The notes under the pieces: generated by a model
The model's input: only the letters and a program-made list of their open reading frames with translations
Database searches by the model: none
What the model was told of the DNA's origin: nothing
Shown here: piece after piece, positions 42,135 through 56,500 of the stretch
Layout: every line of letters begins with the position of its first letter
Position numbering within the stretch: the stretch's first letter is position 1
Position numbers and translations under genes: made by a program
Origin: Nansenia antarctica
Lineage: Eukaryota; Chordata; Actinopteri; Argentiniformes; Microstomatidae
Assembly: GCA_963989245.1 (NCBI GenBank)
Contig: OZ022344.1
Location: 67,585,063-67,649,062, forward strand
Reading direction: 5' to 3'
DNA: 64,000 nt

Positions 42135-43150
42135 GGGAGATCACACTGAATACCTAAGGTTCAAAGATGTTGGATCATAACATGATGTCATGATGTAGTT
42201 TTACACACATCAAGCTTCATACACTCAAACTGTGTGCCTCTGTGTGTAGGGTGTTATGTGTGGGTGTAGTGTGTAGTGTTCAGGGTGTAGTGTGTAGTGT
42301 TTAGGGTGTAGTGTGTAGTGTCAGTGTAGCTCTTGTGTGTAGCCCTGCCTGAGACCTGTCTGCTTGGGTTAATGGCAGAATCGTGGGTCATCCAGGGGAG
42401 AGGAGAGGTCCCCAGTTTGAGCCCTGCTGGTTACATCAGTCCCACTCTGACCACTAGAGGGTAGCAGTGTATGTACATAAGAGTTAGTCACATTGGGTAT
42501 TTGAGCTCTGATGCTGTATTACGTAGCTTTGTGTCCTCTGTGTGTAGTGTCAGTCCCACTCTGACCACTAGAGGGCAGCAGTACAGGTCCTGTGAGATGG
42601 AGGAGTCTCTGACTGTAAAGTCTTCAGGACTGTGTCAGTGTAGGTTTATACTCCTGCCTCAGATCCTATCTGCAGAAGTTGATGACAACCAGTTGGTTAT
42701 TTGCTCATTGTGTAAAAGTATGAAAAAGTGCAATAGACTGACAAAACAGAAGTGTGGAAATATTCTGAAATTCACTGTCCATGTATTTCTGTACCTGTCT
42801 ATCTATCCAATGTACATATTTTGAATATATTTCTATATACATATATTTTCTCGTGTGTGTCAATGTAGCTCTTGTGAAGTCCAAGTGGACAGACAGAGAG
42901 ATCTGGGGCTGGTGGTCAGAGAGGATGGTGCCTCTGTGTTTTAGTTGTAATTATTACAATAACTATCATCTTCTGCCTCCTCCTTCTCATTCTGACAGAG
43001 GCGCCATAGTGGCAGCACTAGTCTACTAGCCTGAACTAGTCCTATAGTCAAGTTCCTTCATTTTAATATGATGATGATGATGATGATGATGATAATGATG
43101 ATGATGATTACTGTGTCAATATCAATAAAGTTTTTGTGAAACAAAGAACT
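42135..43150 (+). other. 3' UTR and flank of NLR gene 1
   Basis: Non-coding, with a TGTAGGG-like array (42240-42330), a (GAT)n tract (43068-43110) and AATAAA at 43124-43129, shared with gene 2 and the relic at 22.6-23.6 kb. Confidence 0.65.
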
Positions 43151-45600
43151 GTGTGGCCTCATGATGACTCTACACATGTCAGAGAGGCATGTCTTGTTCT
43201 ATGTGATGTATTTCTATCTGAACGCAGCCCTGTGCAGGACCATGGACAGCACCTGATCAGCCCACCTGAAACCACTCAGCAATCACACAGCTGCAGGCAG
43301 TGGAGCCTTCAGACAGACAGGCTAGAACCAGCATGGTACTGGAGTTTTACAGTAGAACAGTTATCATAGAAACAGACCGTGAACAACTTGACATGAAACA
43401 TCTACGATGAGGAAGATGGAGGGAGACCCAGAAGCCCTGGTTACACCTGGTAGGTCTCCTGATTGATGTGTCAAATATGGAAATATCTGCAGTATTCAAT
43501 GTCTTCACTATGATGTCACACGTGCAGAGTAGTGTGTCTATGGTTGTGTCTACTGCAGACACTGCTAACAAGCACAAGAGCTCAGAGGATCTATCCTAGC
43601 TGATATGGCGTACGCACCTACTCAGAGTAGGAAGGACAAGCTCGGCCCATCACAGGGGAAAGAGGAGAGGGAGGTGTGGTCTCCCTCTACACACACAGCT
43701 CTCTACTACACGTTGTACAGCCAATGGGAGGCCTTGACCGAGTCAGTTACATGAACTGTTAGAACTGTTGGTGAATATTTATTTTTCTGTTCTGTGCGGC
43801 CTCGTACCTATGACCGAATCACAGCCGTGCTGATATTCAGTATAACAGCACTCCCTCTCGTGTGATATTGCTTAATTATCATACCAGAGACTGGTGAATC
43901 AGTGCCCTATACTGTATGTGCATCATAAGGTGATACAATGTGGACAAACAGGTTCATACAGGGAAGAAGAGTGTCTGAAATATGTTTGATTGTCATCAAC
44001 AAATACCAACTGTAGAGAAGTTGATAGAAGTAGGAGGTGTCCCAGGTGATGAGGTGATACAATGTGGACAAACTAGTTCATACAGGGAAGAGCTGCATCA
44101 GTGAGGAAGACAGAGACAGAGAGCAGAGATGAGCACTGAGGTGGGAGACAGACCACAACCGTAAGTTGCTGTCTTTCATTGTTTTTCACTGTCCAGTATG
44201 ATTAGGATGATCTCATATGTCTTTGTGTCATCTCACAGAATGATGTAGCCCAAACATATTACGCTAGCCAGCATTCTGTGACCAGCTTGTGAATGAAGCC
44301 TCAACCTGGTTTTGTCCATATGACTGTGATCTAGTAGGTTCAACTACATGAGGCCCTAGATAATAATAGATAAGAAATATAGCGGCAAGCACTTAAGGGT
44401 GGAAGAGATTGATTAGACTAACAATGACTGACACAGCCCAATTTGTATATGTCATAATTTATGGTATATATTAATTAGCATGATGCTGTGTATTTTGTAT
44501 GATCATGTATGAACTTTGCAGGGACTGGTACAAGCATACTATGTAACAATTTCAGTTTTTCAATCATATTTGCGTTTCATAAAAAGTAAAATGTTAAAAA
44601 TGACCGATAAGAAGTGGTTAAAAATAACTGGAAATGCAGAATATTGAGTGTCATGTTTTTCATCCGATCATGTTGGAATGTGGTACACATTTGTCTTGAC
44701 GCTCACCAAGTTTCACATTAATTTGCAATTTTCCTGAGTTAAGGTGCTGATTATTTACCATGTAGCGTGGTCATTTTCTGACATACTTACTTAGAGGTAA
44801 AGTTTCATGTCGATGAATAGCAGAATAGCCGTCTTTTCAGTTTTATAGCGTTTTATATGTTTGTCTTGAGGAGGCAGGTCAGCGTCTCTCGGACAAACCG
44901 TTCAAAGGTTACAGCCTCACAATGTTGAAGAATTCAACATGTGGCTCTAGCGCCCCCTTCTGGAATGTTGGCTTCAGAATTGGTGTTGACTGGGTCCTCC
45001 AGGTGCCTGCCAAAAAGCAAAAGTTACCAATATTTGAGGAAGTCATTTTTCATGAAAACAGAACAGGGCTGAATAACCAACAGTTACAATAGGGCTATGC
45101 CCACTGTGTGGGCTTGCACCCTAATGACTGTCTAGACTAGTCAACAGTTTTTACACAGGTCACTATTGACCAATCAACAGAGCTGTAAGACTGACAGAAA
45201 GACTGTGAGTGTTGAATACACTCCTCTATGAAGGGTCAATTTGTTGGCTTACTGTATTTTGCTATCTGTATGGAACTACAGATAAGAATTAGGTCATGAG
45301 CTAACTCTGGCACATTTACATTGATGTGGAAACTGATTTGTTGATTAATGTGCACTGTCCCTGGTAAATGAATACATGTTTTATTTTGTTTACATAAAGA
45401 TTGGGTTGTGTAATGAAAGTTAACTTTGATTTAATTTGACATTTATTCAATCTGTAAGTGAAGATCCAACTAAAAGATCCACATTTTAGTAGAGCTACCT
45501 TCCTCATTCTCTGAACAGTGATGGACACAAGAATGTACACACTCAGTCTCACCGGAGCTACGCTGATGTGGGTGATACAATCTGGCTTCTTATCTTACAG
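43151..45600. other. upstream flank and 5' introns of NLR gene 2
   Basis: Homologous to 23601-30064 minus the fold-back element. It includes the presumed non-coding first exon (to 44160, donor GTAAGT). Confidence 0.55.
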
Positions 45601-45648
45601 GGAAATCAAACCGGGAGGGAGAGAGAGAGAGAGTTATGTTCTAATGTG

Positions 45649-45735
<87 letters not shown>

Positions 45736-45772
45736 AGAGCGTCAGACAGACAGACAGACAGACAGAGACATT
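45601..45772 (+). other. possible (GA)n-bearing 5' exon, gene 2
   Basis: Same splice borders as 30065-30232; the GA tract is about 45650-45733. Confidence 0.3.
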
Positions 45773-45912
45773 GTAAGTATCCCATGTTAGCTTCAGGAGA
45801 GAGATACTGTATACAGTGTCAGCAGCATTCATGTCCCTTTCCTCCCTCTGTTAAGCCCCATACTGTGGTTTCTCACTTCACTGTTTTTAACTTTTGTCTC
45901 CTTTGTTTATAG

Positions 45913-46085
45913 CAAGAGGTCATTTGAGGAGAGAAGAGAGATGAGGGGACCACTGCTGCTAGAATGAGTCTCTCTGGGGAGAGAGAGGAGGGGACCACTG
46001 CCTCTAAAATGAGTCTCTCTGGGGAGAGAGAGGAGGGGACCACTACCTCTAAAATGAGTCTCTCTGGGGATGTTGAAGCCATGGG
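45913..46085 (+). CDS. NLR gene 2 first coding exon
   Basis: Main ATG at 45964; two SLSGEREEGTT(A/T)SK repeats then MSLSGDVEAMG; one repeat fewer than gene 1. Confidence 0.75.
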
Positions 46086-46113
46086 GTAAGAGAAGAGTCT
46101 CTGGAGAATATGT

Positions 46114-46145
<32 letters not shown>

Positions 46146-49100
46146 AACTGCTCTAGGAGCTCAGCTCATATGATATATTTAAAAACAACAACTCCACCTT
46201 GTAATCCAGGGTCCAGCAGGAGAGACCAGCCTCACCTGTACCCAGCTGTGTGTCCATGAAGAGTGACTGGTCTATGGATCGTGGAATAACCTTCAGAGAA
46301 AGACCTCCTCATTCTGGTCAAAGGTTTGTTTGATGTTTATTCCTTGTAGTCAATGTCCTGACAACACACAGACACACTCATATGAACACATGACATCCAT
46401 TATCTTCTGTTAAACATGTGGGAATGTTGGTGTCTTTGTGTTTGACAGGGTCCAGCAGGAGAGACCTGTACCCAGCTGTGTGTCCATGAAGAGTGACTGG
46501 TCTATGGACGGTCCAATAGAATTCAGACAAGGAACCGTCACTACTAAACAAGGGTAGGTGTAACATGGGGATGTGATGAACTAACTGTGAGACTTTTTAA
46601 ATGTATTTTTAATTTAACCTTTTTTTTACCAGGCGAGACAATTAAGAAGAAAATTCTTATTTACAATGCCGGCCTGCCTCATAAGGGGAAAGGGGAGGAG
46701 GGCTGAAAGATAAAACATGTTAAAAACAAAGCACTTAAAACCACAATCAAATCGACAATTAAATGAGATGCCACAAAACAACAATAAGCATTAAACACAG
46801 GCATGTAACATAACAATACAACAAAAGCACTAATGGACATTAAGACTAGAATATAACAGTAAGCACAAAATGCAGACAGGCAACACAAAACAATACAATA
46901 CAACAAAACGTACTGGGACACAGCCAAGCAAACACAACAATACAGCAATAAGCACTGATACACAGTCAGGAAAAAGACAATAATACAACAATAAGCGCTG
47001 GGACACGACCAATCAACACAGCAATACAACATAGACACTAAGACAGCTAGTAAACAAACCAATACAACAATACACACTGAGACACAGTCAAGCAAACATA
47101 AATACGGTACAAGCCACCGATACAACAACAGCAATAAGCACTTACGAAACAGGCCAACAAACATTAGAAAACAGCATTAACATTAACACAGAAAAGCTTA
47201 AAAGCAGAGAATGAGCAGACATGAGCACATGGGGGCATAAAAACAAGTGCAGGTGGACAGAGGGGGTGTATAAAGGGAGTGATACAAGTGCTGCCCTACA
47301 GAGAGGAGAAGCATGTGCAGGAATCAGTGAGGGTGTCTGAAATAGTGAGTCTGAAGGCAGAGAGGGAGATGAGTTTGTCCAGTTTGAGGGTTTTTTGCAG
47401 AGCATTCCAGTCAGAGGGGGCAGCAAACTGGCTGGCCCTTTCTGATCAGATTTGGATTTTGAGTAGTTCAAAACCAAAAAACAGGATTAGGATCACTTTG
47501 ATATCCGATCAGATTAGGAAATCAAATCCAAGCTGGATCAAATCTTCAAAATGGGTAGTTCAAACCGACAACAGGATTGGGATCAGTTTGATCCCAAAAA
47601 ACTGTATTATCTTGATCCCACCAGAGGGGTGGATTCCCAGTGGATTACGAGAGCAAAATGTACTATACAATTTATTTTAAAAATATATGTTTCAATATAA
47701 ATAAGATGGCAAAGTTTGTTAACTGAAATAATCCAACATTTTTAGCCTTCATGGCAAATCAATTTTATTTCACATTTTTTGGTCACGTTTGTGGTGGCCT
47801 ATTTTGTTTTCAACCAAATGTTGATGACAAATGTTTATGCTCATAAAAGTATCACAACAAAGATTGTCAATCACAAATGTAATTTAGATTAAAGAAAAAA
47901 TATATTTAACAAAAAAATAGTCCATCATCTGTCATCACCTTTCAAAAGTAATTGCGGACAATAGCATCTGGCATTGCACCACCACTCAGTCTCTCATTTA
48001 GAGGGAAACCCAGAGGTGGGCCTAGATCATCAGCAGGTACAAGGGGCTCTGGGGGATCATGGATGTCAGAGAGGGGGACTCTGCCATGGACAGGATATTG
48101 TGTAGCACAATACAAGCCAGTGTTATGTGGCAGGGTCGTTGGGGTTCCACTCTCAGATAGTTGAGGCATGCAAAACGCCTCTTCAGTACTCCATTATGAT
48201 TTGAGTCCTTTATGTATTTAAACATAATGATTAGACATTATAGATGTCTCTGCAATGTGGTCTCTTGTCTTCCTTGTATTATTTTTCATATCCACTAGAT
48301 GGAGATTGGTAGGATTAAAGCAATGATATTCAGGATCTAGTCATCTTGAAAAGTCTGAACCTGGATCAGGGTGATCCTATCCTGAATTGCTTTGAAATAC
48401 TGGGACAAAATCTGTCCGAGTTGTCTGATCCTGGATCACAAAAAATGGGATTTCAAAATCTGATCGGATCTGATAGAGATTAAACGTTTTGAACTACTGA
48501 GCCCTGATGACTTACAGACACACACTCATATGAACACATGACATCCGTTATCTTCTGTTCAACATGTGGGAATGTTGGTGTCTTTGTGTTTGACAGGGTC
48601 CAGCAGGAGAGACCAGCCTCACCTGTACCCAACTGTGTGTCCATGAAGAGTGACTGGTCTATGGACGGTCCAATAGAATTCAGACAAGGAACCGTCACTA
48701 CTAAACAAGGGTAGGTGTAACATGGGGATGTGATGAACTAACTGTGAGACTAGGCCACCTGTTTGTTTCATGAGGTCCTCCGGTAACTATAATGAACTCA
48801 GGTTCAACTCAGGTTCAACTCAAGGAGGGAGCATGGGTGTAAGAAAAATAATTTATTGTACAGCTTATCACATCATCTTCAGCTCTAGGAGCTCAGCAAA
48901 TATTTATAATTAAAGGCAGAATTTCAAATGTTAGACTTATTAAAGTAGATATACTGTAGTTCAATATATACTGTAGCAACAGACAGTGTTGCAACTCTCA
49001 CTAGAAGGCTTGTCCACGGAGGAGGAGAGTGGATCCTGGAGGGAGATGGCCACTAAACACCTAAAAGCTTCTTACAATACAGATATATTATTTTGGACTG

Positions 49101-50534
49101 CCCACACCGTCCCCACTCTCCTCCTCCCAGCGCACCCCAACCCTCCATCATAATGGGGATCCCCTGAATGAAACAAAGACAGGTTCATTAACACTCTGTC
49201 CTTCACAATAGAACACTCCTGTGTAACTGGCTCTAGGAGCTCTGCTCATATGGTATATTTAAAAACACAACTCTACCTTGTTATCCAGGGTCCAGCAGGA
49301 GAGACCAGCCACACCTGTACCCAGCTGTGTGTCCATGAAGAGTGACTGGTCAATCGATCGTGGAATAACCTTCAGAGAAAGACCTCCTCATTCTGGTCAA
49401 AGGTCAGTTTGAGTAGTGCATGCTGCCCACCGGGGCCGGGGTTCGTATCCCGGCTCGCCAGATCCAGATATGGCCGAGGCACACGGGAAGCGGCATATTG
49501 GCCGGCCGCTTCCGAGGGGGGTATAGGAGTAGTTCTGGACTAGGATCCGTCGCGCAACACCGCCCCCGTCTGGTGTCGGAGTAACGGTACTGGGCTCGAG
49601 GAGCCAGTCAGCCTAGTCTGCCTGGCGGCCTCCTCTGGGACTGCCGACCACGGGGTCGTGCGGCGGATCCTTCGCAATAGGCAGGGGATAATTGGATGCT
49701 AAGTTGGGTTAAATTGGCTACCAAATTGGGTGAAAAGGGGATAAAATCTGAAAAACAAATTTTTAAAAAAAAAAAAAAAAAAAAGGGGAAAAAAAAAAAA
49801 AAGTCAGTTTGAGGTTTAATCACCATAGTGGTCTTTGACGCTGCCAATAACATTCAGTAGTGGTATACACTCTTAACTTATTCTATTTGGGAAACTGGGC
49901 CTCATTCACACTTCTCTGGATGAAGACATCTGCTTATTTGTTGTTTTTACCCAGAATCCCCAGTGACCAGGTGGAGAGACCAGAGTCAGAGATTCCCAGT
50001 GGTCAGTCTGTTCAGAGTCAAAGTGAACTGGCCTCCATATTCAAGGTGAGCTAAAGAGAAAGTATGACATGGAACATGGCTAAGTAATCCCCAATGCAAA
50101 AGTACATTTTTTTCCTGTTTCAATTACATGCCAAAGTCAAGCGATTTAATTTGTGTATTTAGTTTTTCTACTGGGTGTAAAGGTTACATTACAGTTTTTC
50201 CCAATTGCTAAAACACAGAAGCCAATTCTCTAAACCAAATGACCAGTTCTCTAAACACATTTAATAAAACTAGCTCCCATTTGCCAAAACCATAAACACA
50301 TTTCACATGAAGACACAATTCACAAAACACAATCCTCCTTTTTTCATAAACCTAAACACATTTTGTCTTGCTAAAACACAAGTTGCAAAAAACTCTGCTC
50401 AAATTCTCAAATTAAAGCTCATGTGATGCAAAATGCTTGCCACAGTCAGCAAAATTTGAACACAATGAACACACATAGCTTCATTCATTAAACATAACGA
50501 CTCAAAATTTAAGACACTTGTTGCAAATGATTGT

Positions 50535-50583
<49 letters not shown>

Positions 50584-53500
50584 TATAGTTCCATAAATAC
50601 ATTTTAAAAACATCACACCCTGAACATTGTTTTCAGTGAGTATTGTTGTGTGTAATGAATGAATGAATGAATGGTCTTTATTGTCATTGCTATAGTACAG
50701 GTACCAAACAACGAAATTTAGGAGGGGTGGCTCCCCTGGTGTTAGGAAAGAAAAAAACAAAAGAAAAACACAAGAAGGGAAGGAGCTGGTTTACATAAAT
50801 AAAGGCTATGTACACTATCCACTATACTATACTGTACAGATAGACGACTAGGGTTGTCATATTGCACATAGTGTTATTGCACATTCATTTAAAGTGTCGC
50901 AGTTTGCAGGCTTGAAATGTACATATTTGTGCCTCAGCACTACACCTGATTTTTTCAGTCCAGCAGCTGCCATCAATCCGTCCAGACTGTCCAGGGCCCA
51001 GAACCTAGGTCTTTGCTGTGTTCAGGGCCTGGATGGCCCTGGGGTAGAAGCTGTTCTTCAGTCTGTTTGTCCTTGCGGCCATGGTCCTGTACCGCCTTTT
51101 CGAGGGCAGCCGGGTAAAGTGTTCGTACCCAGGGTGGGTCGGGTCTCTGGAGATCTTGGAGGCCTTCCTGAGACAGCGTGTGTTGTACAGCTCTTCCAGA
51201 GAGGGGAGGGGGGCGCCGGTGATCTTCTGGGCTGTTCTCACGACTCTCTGTAGTGCATTTCTCTCCGCGGTTGTGCAGCTGGAGAACCAGTTGCAGATGC
51301 CGTAGGTGAGGATGCTGTCCACTGCGCCGCGGTAGAAGGTCACCAGTATCTCCTGCTTGCTGTGTTCCTTCCTGAGGACTCTCAGGATGTAGAGCCGCTG
51401 TTGTGCCTTCTTGATGGTGGCTGTTGTGTTGTCCTTCCAGGACAGGTCATCCTGTATGTGCACCCCCAGGAATCGGAGGGTTGAGACTCTCTCCACGCTC
51501 TCTCCGTCGATGAGCAGGGGCTGGATCTCGGACTTTTTCCTCCTGAAGTCCACGATGATTTCCTGGGTCTTTGACTTGTTCAGCAGCAGGTTGTTAACCT
51601 TGCACAGCTTGCTCAGTTGCTCTACCTCATCCCTGTACGCCGCCTCGTCCCCCCCCCCCGAGATGCAGCCCACCACGGTGGTGTCGTCTGCAAACTTTAC
51701 GATGGAGTTGCTGGGGTGGACGGGGGTGAAGTCGTAGGTGTAGAGGTTGTAGAGGATGGGGCTTAGCACGCAGCCCTGGGGGGACCCAGTGCTGAGTCTG
51801 AGGGCTGTGGAGGTGTGGGGGCCCACCCGCACCCTCTGGGGGCGGTCGGTCAGGAAGTCCTTGATCCATGCACATATAGAGTGTGATAGACCCAGGTCTA
51901 GTAGTTTGGTCACTCGCCTGTCTGGAAGGATGGTGTTGAAGGCGGAGCTGAAGTCCACAAAGAGCAGTCTCGCGTAGCTGTTTCCCCTCTCCAGGTGGGA
52001 TAGAGTGGCGTGGAGAGTCGTAGCGATGGCGTCCTCTGTGGACCTGTGGGCTCTGTAGGCGAACTGGTATGGATCCAGGTTGGGCGGGAGGCGTGTGAGT
52101 ATGTGGGCCCGGACTAGTTTCTCGAAGCACTTCATGATGATTGGTGTGAGTGCCACCGGGCGGTAGTCGTTTAGGCAGCTCACCGTGCTTTTCTTCGGGA
52201 CTGGGATGATAGTTGAGGTTTTCAGGCAGGGTGGGATGGTGGCCTGGGACAGGGACTGGTTGAAGATGTTGGTGAAAACCCCGGCCAGCTGGTCGGCGCA
52301 GTCCCTCAGCACCCGTCCCAGGACGCCATCCGGCCCCGAGGCTTTCCTGGGGTCCACCGCCTTCAGCACGCGTCTCACTTCATGCTCTGTGAGGGTGAGG
52401 CTGCTGAGAGCTGGAGAGAGTGGTGTTTGTGTTGTGGTTACCTCCACAATGGATCCTCTGTAGTGTTTGCATTGAGTTGTGATACAGTACAGTAGTGTAC
52501 ATGTTACGGTACATGTGGGAATACGGTACATGTGGGAAAACTAGGGTTAGGGTTAGGTGCTAGGGTGCTAGGGTTAAGGTTAGGGTTAGGATTAGTGGTA
52601 GGGTTAGGGTTAGCGTTAAGGTTAGGGTTAGGGTTAGACATGCCAGCATGTACCAAGTCACCCTAGCACCTAACCCTAACCCTAGTTTTCCCACATGTAC
52701 CGTATTCCCACATGTACCGTAACATACATACTGTATTTTCTGTAGATTTACATACTGTTCATATGAAACACACAAATCTATGAATGCCCAATACTCTACA
52801 GTGATATATTCTGAGAACAGATACTGTAAGGTTTCTTAAAATGTGCTTTGGCAGTTGTGAAAAAAAAGAACATTCTCACACACTGAACATTGTGTTTTCA
52901 GTTGTTTTGTTGTAGTCTGTAATGATGCTTATAGTGTTTACATTTTTGCAGGCTTTGAGCAGCTGTTTTGGTGTGAAAGTTTGAGTTTTGAAGAGAGAAG
53001 GTGTGGTTTTGATTATGTAGCTTTAGAAAAGTGTGTTGTGTTTAGAGTTTTGGGAAAATGGAGGAACGTTTTGTGAAATGTGTTTTAGCAATTGAGAAAA
53101 ACTGTATTAACTCTCTCACATCTTTTTTATTTAAATGTTTCAGTTGCTTGAAGACAATGTCATCACTTTAGTGAGAAATCAGCTGAAGAGGTTCAAGAGG
53201 CTTATTTCTCAAGACTACCCAGAGTGCCTTGAGAGTGAGGGGGAGGAAGAGGAAGATGTAGAAGAAGAGAAGCAGGAGAGCAGTGCCAGAGAGGGGGCTC
53301 TGAAGATCACACTGCACGTCCTGAGGAACATGAACCAGAAGGAGCTCGCTGACACACTGGAGAAACGTAAGAGACCTCATATGTTTTCACAGAGAAGTGT
53401 TACTGGGCTGGGATATTATTGGAAATATAAACACCACTAACTGTAATTACTATGTACTGTATATCCCTGTTTGGTCACTCTTTATATTGTGTTGCCTCTA

Positions 53501-56500
53501 TAACTTAGTATCTCTGTAATTACAGCAGTAACAACATTTGGTTGTTTGTGTATAATTGCATAGTAACAGGGTTGGACAGTTTCCTATATCATTCAACTAC
53601 ACTACATACTATGTAATTAATTACTATATAACAACTTGTTGAATAAACCAATGTATATGCCACAAATATTTTGTTAATTGTTTTGTCATTCAGATGAGCT
53701 CGCTGTGGTGTGCCAACATGAACTCAAGTCCACCCTGAAGAAGAAGTTTCAGTGTGTGTTTGAGGGAATAGCTGAGCAAGGCAAGCCAATACTTTTTGAT
53801 AAGGTCTACACAGAGGTCTACATCACAGAGGGAGGAAGTGGAGAGGTCAATAAGGAACATGAGGTCAGACAGATTGAGACAGCATCCAGGAGAACAGCAA
53901 CACAGGAGACACCAATCAAATGCACCGACATCTTCAAGCCTTTACCTGGACAAGACAAACCAAACAGAAGTGTGCTGACAAAGGGAGTCGCTGGCATTGG
54001 AAAAACAGTCTCTACTCAGAAGGTCATTACGGGATGGGCTGAAGGAGAAACCAATCAGGATGTCCAGTTCATATTTCCACTTCCGTTTCGGGAGCTGAAT
54101 TTAATGAAAGAGAAGAAACGCAGTTTGAATGAACTTCTTGGTCATTTCTTCATTGAAATAAAAGAATCAGGAATCACCAACTTTGACAAGTATAAAGTTC
54201 TGTTCATCTTTGATGGTCTGGATGAGTGTCGACTTCCTCTAGACTTCCAGAACAACGAGACATGTTGTGATGCCACAGAGTCAACCTCAGTGGACGTGCT
54301 GCTGACAAACCTCATCAAGGGGAATCTGCTTCCCTCTGCTATCATCTGGATAACCTCCCGTCCTGCAGCAGCCAATCAGATCCCTCCTGAGTGTGTTGAC
54401 CGGGTGACAGAGGTACGAGGGTTCAACGACCCACAGAAGGAGGAGTACTTCAGGAAGAGAATCAGTGATGAGAACCTGGCCAGCAGAATCAACACACACA
54501 TGAAGTCATCAAGGAGCCTCCACATCATGTGCCACATACCAGTGTTCTGTTGGCTCTCAGCTGATGTTCTGGAGAGACTGTTGGGTGGATCAGAGACAGG
54601 AGAGATGCCCAAGACTCTGACACAGATGTACACACACTTCCTGGTGTTTCAGACCAAACAGAGGAATGTGAAGTACCTTGGAGTCCATGACAGAGATCCA
54701 CACTGGGATAAAGAGCTAATTCTGTCACTGGGAAAACTGGCCTTCAAACAGCTGGAAAAGGGCAATCTGATCTTCTATGAGGAAGACCTGAGAGAGTGTG
54801 GCATTGACGTCACAGAAGCCACAGTGTACTCGGGAGTGTGCACTCAGATCTTCAGAGAGGAGTGTGGGCTGCACAACGTGTTCAGCTTTGTGCATCTGAG
54901 CATCCAGGAGTTTCTAGCTGCTTTATATGTGTTCCTCACATTCAACAACAGCAATGAGAATCCACTGGTCAAACAGAAATCCTCACACAGGAAGCTATGG
55001 TCATCACTTACACGCAAGCCTCTAGTCGACTTACACAAGAGTGCAGTGGACATGGCCTTACAGAGTGAGAATGGACACCTGGACTTGTTCCTGCGCTTCC
55101 TCCTGGGCCTCTCACTGGAGTCCAATCAGAATCTCCTACGAGGCCTTCTGACACAGACAGGAAGCAGCTCACAGACCAATAAGAAAACAGTCAAGTACAT
55201 CAAGAAGAAGATCAGGGAGAATCCCTCTCCAGAGAGGTGCATCAATCTGTTCCACTGTCTGAATGAGATGAATGACCATTCTCTAGTGGAGGAGATCCAA
55301 AGCTACCTGAGCTCAGGAAGTCTCTCAGGAGCCCAACTCTCACCTGCACAGTGGTCAGCTCTGGTCTTTGTGTTGCTGACTTCAGAAGAGGAGCTGGATG
55401 TGTTTGACCTGAAGAAATACTCCAGATCAGAGGAGGGTCTTCTGAGGCTGCTGCCAGTGCTCACAGCCTCTAAGACGGCACTGTAAGTACATGGACAAAA
55501 TTACTGTAATTAAACGTAAATTAAGACGACCAGGCTTATGAAAATGCATTGTAGAATAGTAATTAGTGAGTACGCTGCTTGATGAAAAATACAAAGAAAA
55601 CCTCTTCATCACAAGCAAAAGTAACAACACATTCCTTGATTGTCTCCTTTTCATTCATACTTAGTTGACACACAAAAATGTATTATTTATATCATTGTAC
55701 ACAAAGCAAACAATACTAATTCATGCAAGAGGCAAAGTGACTTCATGCTGATCACTTATTATTATTTACGGATTAAACAGAAGAAATTGCATTCCAGAAA
55801 TTGCATTCCAGTCTGGTACCCCAGATAATCACACCGCAGATCAAATGGTGACTTCTTGTCTGACATTAAGTAAAACATAGCTATCTGGTTAGCTGTGTTC
55901 ACAGTTCAGCTAATGAGTTTGTCAGCTTTATTTTATCTAAAGTGTAGAGATGAGAAGTTAGCTGGCCAGTGAGTTTACAGTTGGTGCAGTTGGAAGGAGC
56001 AGGCCACTAGTCTCAAACTGAAAGCTCAATCCATCTTTTAAGGCATGAAACGTATGTAAACATTATGATTTCGCCTTTAAAACTAAGTGAAATGACTAGA
56101 AAACATATTGGTCTAGTGAAATGTTAAAATCCTAAAACAGCCCATATAAGGGTTTTTAAGGAAAATGTCATTTTATCCTAATTAGGTGCGGTGACATTTT
56201 TTCTCAATGACTTGTATTCATTCCTCATTCAGGCTGAATGGATGTCAACTCACAGAGAGATGCTGTGAAGCGTTGGCCTCAGCTCTCAGCTCAGACTCCT
56301 GCCACCTGAGAGAGCTGGACCTCAGTCATAATGATCTACGTGGCCAGGGGGTGAAGCTGCTCTCTGCTGGACTGGGGAGTCCACACTGTAAACTACAGAC
56401 ACTGAGGTGAGGTCTTTTGTGGTGTAGAAGCATTGTATCTAGTGCCATTATAATGTACTAGTTTGAATGTTCTTCACCTAAATACAATGTGTCTAGCCTT

